64,000 bases of DNA from UBA3537 sp049889395 (GTDB lineage: Bacteria > Bacteroidota > Bacteroidia > Flavobacteriales > Flavobacteriaceae), in contig JBMHDM010000031.1 of the NCBI GenBank assembly GCA_049889395.1, positions 1-64,000 on the forward strand, in the 5' to 3' direction. A program made the translations under genes and the position numbers. The notes beneath the pieces were generated by a model, which did no database searches, was not told where the DNA came from, and saw only the letters and a program-made list of their open reading frames with translations. Shown piece by piece: positions 17,611 through 25,407 of the stretch. Within the stretch, counting starts at the first letter, position 1; the number at the start of each line of letters is the position of its first letter.

Positions 17611-18396
17611 ATGACCATACTAGATCGAATCATAGCCGATAAAAAAACGGAAATTGAGATAAAGAAAACTATTATTCCTATTTCTCAACTAGAACAGTCT
17701 GTACTTTTTGACAGACCACAAAATTCGCTCAAAGAGAGATTATGTAAAAGCCAATCAGGAGTAATAGCAGAGCACAAGCGCCGTTCACCCTCCAAGGCTG
17801 TTATTAACCAAAGTTTAAATGTACAGGATGTGGCCAAAGGATATGAGCAAGCCGGGGTTTGTGGCATGTCTGTTCTTACAGATACCCGATATTTTGGCGG
17901 TAATTTGGACGATTTATTATTGGCAAGAGCGAGTTGTGAAATTCCTTTGTTACGAAAAGATTTTATCATCGATACCTACCAAATTTTAGAAGCAAAGGCT
18001 TATGGTGCGGATGTCATTTTACTCATCGCAGCAGTGCTTACACAACAACAGATTAAAGACCTTTCTTTACGCGCAAAAGAACTAAATCTTGAAGTTCTCT
18101 TAGAGGTCCACAATGAAGCGGAACTCTACAAGGCTTTGATGCCCAGTTTGGATATGATTGGCGTTAATAACAGAAACTTAAAAACATTTAAAGTAGATCT
18201 TAAAAACAGTCAAAATCTTAGTAACATCATCCCAGATGATTTTGTGAAAGTTTCGGAGAGTGGCATTAGTTCTGTTGAAGCTATAAATAACTTAAAACAT
18301 TATGGTTATCAAGGCTTTTTGATTGGAGAAAATTTTATGAAATCTGAAAATCCAGGACAAAGTGCAAAGGATTTTATTGAAATATTAGAGCGATGA
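17611..18396 (+). CDS. trpC: Indole-3-glycerol-phosphate synthase
   Basis: The protein is 261 residues from ATG 17611; a TTG twelve bases upstream would overlap trpD and adds no conserved sequence. It closes the indole ring from CdRP. The signature EHKRRSPSK (54-62) is the IGPS substrate-binding motif. VLTDTRYFGGN, LLRKDFIID, EVHNEAEL, GVNNRNLKTF and SESGI mark the TIM-barrel strands. It is a single-function enzyme, not fused to TrpF, and overlaps trpF by four bases (ATGA), suggesting translational coupling. Confidence 0.96.
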   Translation: MTILDRIIADKKTEIEIKKTIIPISQLEQSVLFDRPQNSLKERLCKSQSGVIAEHKRRSPSKAVINQSLNVQDVAKGYEQAGVCGMSVLTDTRYFGGNLDDLLLARASCEIPLLRKDFIIDTYQILEAKAYGADVILLIAAVLTQQQIKDLSLRAKELNLEVLLEVHNEAELYKALMPSLDMIGVNNRNLKTFKVDLKNSQNLSNIIPDDFVKVSESGISSVEAINNLKHYGYQGFLIGENFMKSENPGQSAKDFIEILER

Positions 18397-19007
18397 AATT
18401 GAAAATTTGTGGCATGAAATATCATGATAATATTTTGAAAGTAGCAGCTCTCAAACCCAATTACCTGGGCTTTATCTTCTACGACAAATCGCCACGTTTC
18501 GTAACAGAACCCCTTCCAGAAATTTCAAAGAACATCAAAAAAGTGGGCGTTTTTGTCAATTCTACTATTGAAACAATAATAACCATTATAAACAAATACG
18601 ATTTGCAAGCCGTACAATTGCATGGCCAAGAAACGCCAGAGTTTTGCCAAAAACTTGAAAAAAAGCAAATTGAAATCATAAAAGTATTTTCCATCAAAGA
18701 CCAATTTGATTTTAATCAACTTTCGGCTTTTGAAAATTTAGTTGATTACTTTCTCTTCGACACCAAAGGCCCAAACCCTGGTGGTAATGGTTATTGCTTT
18801 GATTGGTCTATTTTAGATCAATACAACTCCAAGACGCCTTATTTTTTGAGCGGAGGTATTGGCCTTGATGATATAAAATCAATACAGAATTTCAAAAATA
18901 GTCCTGCCGCTCAACACTGTTTCGCCATCGACGTTAACAGTAAATTTGAATTAAAACCTGCTTACAAAGACGATGTTAAATTAAAACAATTGATGCAACA
19001 ATTATGA
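18393..19007 (+). CDS. trpF: Phosphoribosylanthranilate isomerase
   Basis: The 204-residue TIM-barrel enzyme converts PRA to CdRP. The start KICGMK contains the catalytic Cys6. YLGFIFYDKSPRFV, KVGVFVN, VQLHGQE, FDTKGPNPGGNGYCFDWS (with the catalytic-type Asp) and LSGGI follow in normal order. It overlaps trpC and trpB by four bases each. It is slightly less conserved than its operon neighbours, as is normal for TrpF. Confidence 0.95.
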   Translation: MKLKICGMKYHDNILKVAALKPNYLGFIFYDKSPRFVTEPLPEISKNIKKVGVFVNSTIETIITIINKYDLQAVQLHGQETPEFCQKLEKKQIEIIKVFSIKDQFDFNQLSAFENLVDYFLFDTKGPNPGGNGYCFDWSILDQYNSKTPYFLSGGIGLDDIKSIQNFKNSPAAQHCFAIDVNSKFELKPAYKDDVKLKQLMQQL

Positions 19008-20185
19008 GTTATCACGTAAACGACAAAGGATATTATGGCCAATTTGGAGGCGCTTTTATTCCTGAAATGCTCTATCCAAATATTGAAAACTTGCGCCAAA
19101 ACTATTTGAAAGTTATGGCTGAGCCAGATTTTAAAGCCGAATTTGACCAGCTCCTCAAAGATTATGTTGGACGACCAACCCCACTATACTTCGCGAAGCG
19201 ATTATCTGAAAAATACAATACCAAAATCTATCTCAAAAGAGAAGATTTGTGTCACACAGGGGCACATAAAGTTAATAATACAATTGGACAAATATTAATG
19301 GCCAAACGCCTTGGCAAAACTCGAATTATCGCTGAAACAGGTGCTGGCCAACATGGTGTGGCTACAGCGACAGTGTGTGCCTTGGCTGGCTTGAAGTGTA
19401 TTGTTTATATGGGTGAAATTGACATTGCACGACAGGCGCCCAATGTGGCGCGTATGAAAATGCTGGGAGCGGAAGTCCGTCCAGCAACTTCTGGAAGTCG
19501 TACGCTGAAAGATGCCACAAATGAAGCTATACGCGACTGGATCAACAATCCTGAAAACACACATTATATAATTGGAAGTGCTGTGGGGCCACATCCCTAC
19601 CCCGATATGGTATCGCGTTTTCAATCGGTTGTTTCAGAAGAAATCAAATGGCAGTTAAAAGCAGTTGAGGGCCAAGAAAATCCTGATTATGTGGTCGCTT
19701 GTGTGGGAGGCGGGAGTAATGCTGCAGGGGCCTATTATCACTTTTTGGATAATGAAGAAGTTGGTCTTATAGCAGTTGAAGCTGCCGGAAAAGGGGTTAA
19801 AACTGGTGCAAGTGCTGCGACTTCAATTCTTGGGAAAGAGGGTATCATTCATGGCAGTAAAACGCTTTTAATGCAAACTAAAGACGGACAAATCACAGAA
19901 CCATACTCCATTTCTGCGGGATTGGACTATCCAGGGGTAGGGCCTATGCATGCTCATTTATACATCACTAAAAGAGCCGAGTTTATTCCCGTAACAGACG
20001 ACGAGGCCATGACTGCAGGATTAGAATTATCACAATTGGAAGGCATTATTCCTGCTATAGAAACCGCCCATGCATTTTCCATTTTTCGAAACAAAGCCTT
20101 TAATCCAGAGGACATTGTTATAGTTTGTTTATCTGGTCGTGGCGACAAAGATCTTAATACATACATTGATTATTTTAAATTGTAA
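19004..20185 (+). CDS. trpB: Tryptophan synthase beta subunit
   Basis: This 393-residue PLP enzyme joins indole with serine to give tryptophan. The PLP-binding Lys89 lies in HTGAHKVNN, and GGGSNAAG is the phosphate-binding loop. YGQFGGAFIPE at the N terminus and GSRTLKDATNEA are typical of the TrpB1 type, the partner of TrpA. The length matches the family. It overlaps trpF and stands five bases before trpA, so both subunits are made from adjacent frames. Confidence 0.97.
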   Translation: MSYHVNDKGYYGQFGGAFIPEMLYPNIENLRQNYLKVMAEPDFKAEFDQLLKDYVGRPTPLYFAKRLSEKYNTKIYLKREDLCHTGAHKVNNTIGQILMAKRLGKTRIIAETGAGQHGVATATVCALAGLKCIVYMGEIDIARQAPNVARMKMLGAEVRPATSGSRTLKDATNEAIRDWINNPENTHYIIGSAVGPHPYPDMVSRFQSVVSEEIKWQLKAVEGQENPDYVVACVGGGSNAAGAYYHFLDNEEVGLIAVEAAGKGVKTGASAATSILGKEGIIHGSKTLLMQTKDGQITEPYSISAGLDYPGVGPMHAHLYITKRAEFIPVTDDEAMTAGLELSQLEGIIPAIETAHAFSIFRNKAFNPEDIVIVCLSGRGDKDLNTYIDYFKL

Positions 20186-20190
20186 TTATA

Positions 20191-20955
20191 ATGAACCGAA
20201 TTACAACCAAATTACAGCAGAACAAGAAACTATTATCCATTTATTTTTCAGCGGGTTTTCCGAACTTAAATGATACTGTAGAAATTATACAACGCCTTGA
20301 GGGTAGTGGGGTAGATATGATCGAAATAGGACTCCCTTTCAGCGACCCTCTAGCCGACGGCCCAACCATTCAGGCTAGTTCAACACAAGCATTGAAAAAT
20401 GGTATGAATACAGAATTGCTATTTGAGCAACTTAAAGTAATCCGACAATCTGTTTCTATTCCCTTGATCTTGATGGGATATTTTAACCCCATGTTGCAAT
20501 ATGGTGTGGAAGAATTTTGCAAAAAATCTCAAGCCATTGGAATAGACGGATTTATTATCCCTGATCTACCAGCTGATGTCTATCACGAAAATTATAAAGC
20601 CATTTTTGAAAAATATGGTTTGATTAATATTTTTCTAATCACGCCGCAAACTTCAGAAAAGCGGATTCGCTATATCGATTCTATTTCTGAGGGATTTATT
20701 TATATGGTGAGTAGTGCCAGCACCACTGGAGCGCAAAGTGGATTTGGAGACACTCAGCAAAAATACTTCAAACGAATCGCAGATTTGAATCTTAAAAATC
20801 CACAAATAGTAGGTTTTGGGATATCTAACAAAGAAACCTTTACTCAAGCGACTACCCATGCCAAAGGGGCTATCATTGGAAGTGCGTTTATCAAACATTT
20901 GGGTCAACATGGCATAAGAAAAATTGATGATTTTATAAGTGGTATTCTACGTTAA
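20191..20955 (+). CDS. trpA: Tryptophan synthase alpha subunit
   Basis: The 254-residue TIM-barrel subunit cleaves indole-3-glycerol phosphate to indole, which is channelled to TrpB. Catalytic Glu45 and Asp56 lie in DMIEIGLPFSDPLADGPTIQ. LMGYFNP, GFIIPDLP, FLITPQTS, SSASTTGAQSGF and GFGISN follow in order. It is the last trp gene. Its stop codon overlaps the base of a long imperfect hairpin (20953-20989). Confidence 0.97.
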   Translation: MNRITTKLQQNKKLLSIYFSAGFPNLNDTVEIIQRLEGSGVDMIEIGLPFSDPLADGPTIQASSTQALKNGMNTELLFEQLKVIRQSVSIPLILMGYFNPMLQYGVEEFCKKSQAIGIDGFIIPDLPADVYHENYKAIFEKYGLINIFLITPQTSEKRIRYIDSISEGFIYMVSSASTTGAQSGFGDTQQKYFKRIADLNLKNPQIVGFGISNKETFTQATTHAKGAIIGSAFIKHLGQHGIRKIDDFISGILR

Positions 20956-20989
20956 TTTATTTAGGTTTGTTGTTACCCTAAATTAATTA
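20953..20989 (+). terminator. Hairpin at the end of the trp operon, no T-run
   Basis: TTTAGG and flanking bases (20953-20965) pair with CCTAAA and flanking bases (20977-20989). The stem has twelve pairs and one mismatch around an 11-base loop. It starts at the trpA stop codon. No T-run follows, so termination is uncertain; the hairpin may instead stabilise the mRNA end or separate translation of the next gene. Confidence 0.45.
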
Positions 20990-20991
20990 TC

Positions 20992-21390
20992 ATTAATATT
21001 AATACCACATTCCTTTTATGTTTCACGCTATTATGTAGTTGTAAAACCACCAAACCACTGTATCCATCTCTGAGTGTCAACCCACTTGACATTATAAAAT
21101 CTCCGCAAGACATTCATATCAATTCTATGGGCGTTTGGCATGCTTTTGAGGGAAAATTGGGTTATATTGAACTAATTGATCCACAAGGAGAGCGATTAGC
21201 AATGGGCATTATGAGTGCGACAGGTGAATCGATGACATCGGGTCCTGCCATGTATAAAACCACTTTAATATTCAATCCAGGAAACGCTACCCATGGCACA
21301 CTACTGGTTCATAATAATCCTGGTGGGGGTAGCGGTCATGAAGCCGGTAAAGCACTATTTTTTGAAATTCCCGTTCGGTTTAAACCCTAG
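20992..21390 (+). CDS. Gmad2-domain lipoprotein, start codon unclear
   Basis: The frame from the stop at 20962-20964 to TAG 21390 encodes a typical lipoprotein signal (FLLCFTLLCSC, lipobox LCSC) followed by a Gmad2 immunoglobulin-like domain: DIIKSPQDI, GVWHAFEGKLGYIELID, ERLAMGIM, TLIFNP and the terminal EIPVRF strand. No ATG, GTG or TTG exists in this frame before the signal; the only ATG, at 21127, would remove the signal and part of the domain. ATT codons at 20986, 20992 and 20998 are the candidate starts, and 20992 is given arbitrarily. Gmad2 domains occur in secreted and spore-germination proteins; the role here is unknown. It may be translated by read-through coupling after trpA or be decaying. 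Confidence 0.6.
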   Translation: MNINTTFLLCFTLLCSCKTTKPLYPSLSVNPLDIIKSPQDIHINSMGVWHAFEGKLGYIELIDPQGERLAMGIMSATGESMTSGPAMYKTTLIFNPGNATHGTLLVHNNPGGGSGHEAGKALFFEIPVRFKP

Positions 21391-22145
21391 CGCGTAAACA
21401 CCAGTTTAGTTTCTGTAGACAAATTGGCATCATAGGCATAACGATCCTTATTGAAAGTCTTGAGCTCGTCAACAGTTTCAACCTTTTGATCGACTATGTA
21501 ACGAGTCATAAGACCTCTCGCTTTTTTAGAAAAAATAGCAATGGTTTTGTATTGCCCATTCTTCAGTTCTTTGAAATCAATATGAACCAAAGGTGATTTT
21601 AACACTTTAGTATCAATGGCTTTAAAATATTCTTGACTCGCCAAATTTACCAGCAATTCATCATCCGCCATTTCATTATTTAGTTCAGTTGTAATCTTCT
21701 GACGCCAAAACTCATATAAGTTTTTAAGCTTCCCTACAGGAAATTTGGTTCCCATCTCCAATCGGTAGGGCTGAATCAAATCCATGGGCTTCAATAAACC
21801 ATAAAGTCCAGATAGGATTCGAACTGTGTTTTGCAGCGTTTGTAGTTTATCTTCAGAAATAGTGTAAGCGTCCAATCCTTTATAAACATCGCCATCAAAG
21901 GCATAAATAGCTGGTCTGGCATTTTCTGGTGTAAATGGCAATGACCAGTTTTGATTTCGCTCATAGTTAAGTTGGCCAAGTTTGGGCGAGATATGCATTA
22001 ATTCCGATAAGGCTTTAGGGGATTGTTGCTTGAGAAGTGTATTTAATCTATTGGCTTCCTCCAAAAAACAGTTCTTGGAATTGAATCCTGTAGGTAATTC
22101 ACTGTTGTAGTTAAGCGATTTGGCTGGAGATATAACAAGTTTCAT
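21387..22145 (-). CDS. yaaA: YaaA family peroxide-stress protein
   Basis: The 252-residue protein opens with MKLVISPAKSLNY, the family signature. It continues with RPAIYAFDGDVYKGLDA, ILSGLYGLLKPMDLIQPYRLEMGTK split over two strands, and VNLASQEYFKA, with ARGLMTRYI near the end. E. coli YaaA binds DNA and lowers free iron during peroxide stress; the exact activity is not settled. It is monocistronic and its stop overlaps that of the Gmad2 lipoprotein tail to tail by four bases. The length is normal. Confidence 0.94.
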   Translation of the reverse strand: MKLVISPAKSLNYNSELPTGFNSKNCFLEEANRLNTLLKQQSPKALSELMHISPKLGQLNYERNQNWSLPFTPENARPAIYAFDGDVYKGLDAYTISEDKLQTLQNTVRILSGLYGLLKPMDLIQPYRLEMGTKFPVGKLKNLYEFWRQKITTELNNEMADDELLVNLASQEYFKAIDTKVLKSPLVHIDFKELKNGQYKTIAIFSKKARGLMTRYIVDQKVETVDELKTFNKDRYAYDANLSTETKLVFTR

Positions 22146-22246
22146 AGCGCTTTGTTTAGATTACAAAAATACCAACTTCTATACAATTTTAAAAAGAAGC
22201 TCATTAGAAGTTATTGATCGTACAATTAGTAAAACCAATACAAAAG

Positions 22247-23275
22247 CTACTGTTGGTGTTTGGCATAGCTCCGCCATTTGTCTATGCAGTCCTTCATATC
22301 CAATGGTAAATCACAAGAAAAGGAAAGACTTTCATTAGTGGTCGGATGTACAAACCCTAATGTCTGGGCATGTAGTGCTTGTCGGGATAAAATTTTAAAA
22401 CAATTATCTACAAATTGTTTGTATTTTGTGAATGTTGTTCCTTTCAGAATTTTATCTCCACCGTAGCGCTCATCATTAAAAAGGGTGTGTCCAATATGTT
22501 TCATATGAACACGTATTTGATGCGTTCGACCGGTTTCTAAAGTACAGCGCACTAAAGTAACATAAACCAATCGTTCTAGGACTTCATAATGTGTGATTGC
22601 AGGTTTACCTTTGTCAGCGTCATCATCCAAAAAAACCGTGTTTTGTAATCTGTTTTTGGGGTGGCGACCGATGTTACCATCGATAGTTCCGTTATCGTCT
22701 TCGATTTGCCCCCACACCAAAGCCACATACGACCTTGTGCTGGTTTTGGCCTTAAATTGTGCTGATAGGTGTGTCATGGCATGTTCGGTTTTGGCCACTA
22801 CCAAAAGTCCGCTAGTATCTTTGTCAATACGATGTACCAACCCTGGTCGGTTACTACTGTTATGAGGTAGGTTTTCAAAATGAAAAGTTAAGGCATTGAT
22901 GAGTGTTCCAGAGTAATTACCATGTCCGGGGTGAACCACCATTCCAGATGGTTTATTAACCACCAGCAAGTCATCGTCTTCATAAACAATATCAAGCGGA
23001 ATATCCTCTGGGACCAACAAGTTCTCGTAAGGCGGATGCTCGAACATGACTCGTATTTGGTCTTTGGGTTTGACTTTGTAATTGGATTTGACAGCGGTTC
23101 CATTAACAAAAATATGCCCCGACTTGGCGGCCGCCTGAATTTTATTTCGTGTGGCATTCTCCACAAAATTCATTAAATATTTATCGATACGAAGCGGTTG
23201 TTGACCTTTGTCTACCACAAAAGCGTGATGTTCATGTAGCGCACTGTCCTCCAAATGGTTTTGAAATTGGTCCAT
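22247..23275 (-). CDS. RluD-type 23S rRNA pseudouridine synthase
   Basis: This 342-residue RluA-family enzyme has an N-terminal S4 RNA-binding domain (about 28-75, LRIDKYLMNFVEN to KVKPKDQI). The catalytic domain contains Asp151 in GLVHRIDKDTSGLLVVAKT, and TGRTHQIRVHMKHIGHTLFND further on. The best match is RluD, which modifies helix 69 of 23S rRNA. It starts three bases after the PASTA-protein stop, so the two are probably co-transcribed from the divergent promoter region before ddl. Confidence 0.92.
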   Translation of the reverse strand: MDQFQNHLEDSALHEHHAFVVDKGQQPLRIDKYLMNFVENATRNKIQAAAKSGHIFVNGTAVKSNYKVKPKDQIRVMFEHPPYENLLVPEDIPLDIVYEDDDLLVVNKPSGMVVHPGHGNYSGTLINALTFHFENLPHNSSNRPGLVHRIDKDTSGLLVVAKTEHAMTHLSAQFKAKTSTRSYVALVWGQIEDDNGTIDGNIGRHPKNRLQNTVFLDDDADKGKPAITHYEVLERLVYVTLVRCTLETGRTHQIRVHMKHIGHTLFNDERYGGDKILKGTTFTKYKQFVDNCFKILSRQALHAQTLGFVHPTTNESLSFSCDLPLDMKDCIDKWRSYAKHQQ

Positions 23276-23278
23276 TTA

Positions 23279-23830
23279 TTATCGTTTTCCATCACCTAAA
23301 ACGAGATCGATAGTTGATGTTTTTCGCAACTTATCGCCGGGGTTAACAGGTTTACCCCTAAAACGAAGCTTGATCACCTCATCTTTGCCCAAGTCGTTCA
23401 CATAACTAATTTTACCCACTTGAAATCCTACAGTTTCCAAAGTCGGTTTGGCTTGTCTGAATGTCTTACGAATGACATTCGGAATTTTGATTTTTTGATA
23501 ATCTGAAGGATTAATAATGACATAAATTTTTCGATCACTTTTGACTTTCGAATTAGCCAAGGGTTCTTGTTCTATCACTGCCCCAGAGGGATATTTTGGA
23601 TTGAAGTTTGAGGAATCTTGCACTTGTAATCTCAACGCATGGCTTGTTAAAGCGTTTTGGGCTTCCTCCAAAGATTGTCCAACAAGGTTGGGAACGGTTA
23701 CGAAATCATTGTGATTGGTGTAGTATTTAAGCCATTTTAGGCCCAAAAATGAGAATACAAACAGCGCAACTACCGCCAAAATTAGTTGCTTCATAAAAGA
23801 TTTACTAAACAAAAACCTTAACAAATTCAT
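23279..23830 (-). CDS. Membrane-anchored protein with two PASTA domains
   Basis: From ATG 23830 the product has 183 residues: a short cytoplasmic tail, one membrane segment (about 15-34, LILAVVALFVFSFLGLKW) and two PASTA domains (about 43-108 and 111-180, beginning VTVPNLVG and IKIPNV). The reading frame is open further upstream, into the opposite-strand ddl gene, but that part shows no conserved sequence. PASTA domains bind peptidoglycan or muropeptides. No kinase or transpeptidase domain is attached here. Its place between rluD and the divergent ddl suggests a cell-wall role, by inference. Confidence 0.9.
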   Translation of the reverse strand: MNLLRFLFSKSFMKQLILAVVALFVFSFLGLKWLKYYTNHNDFVTVPNLVGQSLEEAQNALTSHALRLQVQDSSNFNPKYPSGAVIEQEPLANSKVKSDRKIYVIINPSDYQKIKIPNVIRKTFRQAKPTLETVGFQVGKISYVNDLGKDEVIKLRFRGKPVNPGDKLRKTSTIDLVLGDGKR

Positions 23831-23850
23831 CGTTATAATTTTCACAAAGC

Positions 23851-23877
23851 TAATCATTTTTTTGGGAGAAATGATTA
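23851..23877. promoter_or_regulatory. Inverted repeat upstream of PASTA gene
   Basis: Nine-base arms TAATCATTT and AAATGATTA are separated by nine bases. The element lies 20 bases upstream of the PASTA-protein ATG in the divergent region before ddl. A second, shorter inverted repeat (ATAGTT and AACTAT, 23884-23901) follows. It may be an operator or an mRNA hairpin. Confidence 0.35.
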
Positions 23878-23959
23878 TTACAGATAGTTGTAAAAAACTA
23901 TTACTAAAATAAAACCAAAATCCCCAAAAAATAATATTTTTACAGCACAAACAGGTTCT

Positions 23960-24943
23960 ATGACACCAAACATTGCCATCATTATGGGTGGTTACTCGAG
24001 TGAGTCTGCCATTTCGCTGAAAAGCGGAGAAGTGGTTTATAATCACCTGCCTGAAGATCAGTTTAGGCGTTTTTGTATTCATATTACAAAAAATAAGTGG
24101 GTGTATGTGTCGCCCAACGGAGAAGAATTTCCGATCAATATGAGCGATTTTTCGGTTAAAGTTAATGTAGAAACCATTCACTTCGATTGTGTGTTTAATG
24201 CCATTCATGGGGCACCGGGCGAGGATGGATTTATGCAAGCGTATTTTGAATTGTTAGATATTCCACATACAAGCTGTGGAATGTATCAAGCGGCACTGAC
24301 ATTTAACAAAAGAGATTGCCTTAATGTGCTCAAGGCCTATGACATTCCTACCGCCATATCTTATCCGCTTAACAAAGGGGATAACGTCAATGCCAAAGCA
24401 ATAATAAATCGCGTCGGACTCCCCTGTTTTGTCAAAGCCAACCGTGCAGGTAGTAGTTTTGGGGTGACCAAAGTACATCAAATTGAAGACCTCCAATCGG
24501 CCATAGATACGGCTTTTGAACATGACAGTGAGTTGATTATTGAAGCCTTTTTGGACGGAACGGAAGTTTCTGTGGGTGTGCTGCGCTACCATGGTGAAGT
24601 GATCGTTTTGCCCATCACAGAAATTGTTTCAGAAAATGATTTTTTCGATTATGAAGCGAAATATTTGGGAAAATCTGAAGAAATCACCCCCGCTAGAATT
24701 ACTAAAACTCAAGAAGAAAATGTTAGGAAAATGGCCAAAGATATTTATGATGTCCTGAAAATGGACGGATTTTCGAGAAGTGAATTTATTTTTAAAGGCG
24801 ATACCCCCTATTTTTTAGAAATGAATACGGTTCCTGGGCTGACAGAAGAAAGTATTTTACCCAAACAAGCAGCCTGTGCAGGTGTCAGCTTATCAGAACT
24901 CTTTACAAATGCCATTGAAGAGGCAATGGTGAAAAATGTTTAA
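23960..24943 (+). CDS. ddl: D-alanine--D-alanine ligase
   Basis: The 327-residue ATP-grasp enzyme makes the D-Ala-D-Ala dipeptide of peptidoglycan. The N-terminal IIMGGYSSESAISLKSG contains the conserved Glu and Ser. NAIHGAPGEDG, CFVKANRAGSSFGVTK, IIEAFLDGTEVSVGVL and FLEMNTVPGLTEESILPKQ complete the D-Ala-D-Ala ligase signature, with the Asn and Glu metal ligands. It diverges from the PASTA gene and is followed nine bases later by coaD. The length is normal for the family. Confidence 0.96.
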   Translation: MTPNIAIIMGGYSSESAISLKSGEVVYNHLPEDQFRRFCIHITKNKWVYVSPNGEEFPINMSDFSVKVNVETIHFDCVFNAIHGAPGEDGFMQAYFELLDIPHTSCGMYQAALTFNKRDCLNVLKAYDIPTAISYPLNKGDNVNAKAIINRVGLPCFVKANRAGSSFGVTKVHQIEDLQSAIDTAFEHDSELIIEAFLDGTEVSVGVLRYHGEVIVLPITEIVSENDFFDYEAKYLGKSEEITPARITKTQEENVRKMAKDIYDVLKMDGFSRSEFIFKGDTPYFLEMNTVPGLTEESILPKQAACAGVSLSELFTNAIEEAMVKNV

Positions 24944-24952
24944 CTTTACGGC

Positions 24953-25405
24953 ATGAAACGCGCTATTTTTCCAGGATCTTTTGACCCTATTACCCTAGGG
25001 CATTGCGATATTATCAATCGAGGGATGATGCTTTTTGATGAAATAATTATTGCGATTGGCGAAAATTCTGCCAAGACCTACATGTTTTCATTAGAGCAAC
25101 GTCAAAGATATATTGAAAAAACATTTGAAGGAAATTCAAAAATAAAAGTGATGACCTACTCAGGATTGACCATGGAATTTTGTAAAAATATTGAAGCCGA
25201 TTTTATTTTGAGAGGACTACGAAATCCAGCCGATTTTGAATTTGAAAAAGCCATTGCTCACACCAATCGAAATGTGGGAGACGTGGAAACTGTTTTTCTA
25301 TTGACATCAGTCGAGAGCTCTTATATTTCTTCTTCAATTGTTAGAGAAATCATATCAAACAACGGAGATTATAAAAAACTAGTACCTCCAGCTGTTATGC
25401 TTTAG
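24953..25405 (+). CDS. coaD: Phosphopantetheine adenylyltransferase
   Basis: The 150-residue nucleotidyltransferase makes dephospho-CoA from phosphopantetheine and ATP. PGSFDPITLGHCDIINRG (7-24) contains the catalytic TxGH-type motif with His17. YSGLTMEFC, ILRGLRNPADFEFE and SSYISSSIVREI are the remaining signatures. It lies nine bases downstream of ddl, an order found in many flavobacteria. The next gene converges on it two bases beyond the stop. Confidence 0.96.
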   Translation: MKRAIFPGSFDPITLGHCDIINRGMMLFDEIIIAIGENSAKTYMFSLEQRQRYIEKTFEGNSKIKVMTYSGLTMEFCKNIEADFILRGLRNPADFEFEKAIAHTNRNVGDVETVFLLTSVESSYISSSIVREIISNNGDYKKLVPPAVML

Positions 25406-25407
25406 AT

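Noticed and set aside
23831..24238. Upstream extension of the PASTA-protein frame into the opposite strand of ddl
   Set aside because: The extra 136 codons lie partly antisense to the certain ddl gene and show no conserved sequence; ATG 23830 gives a normal membrane anchor.
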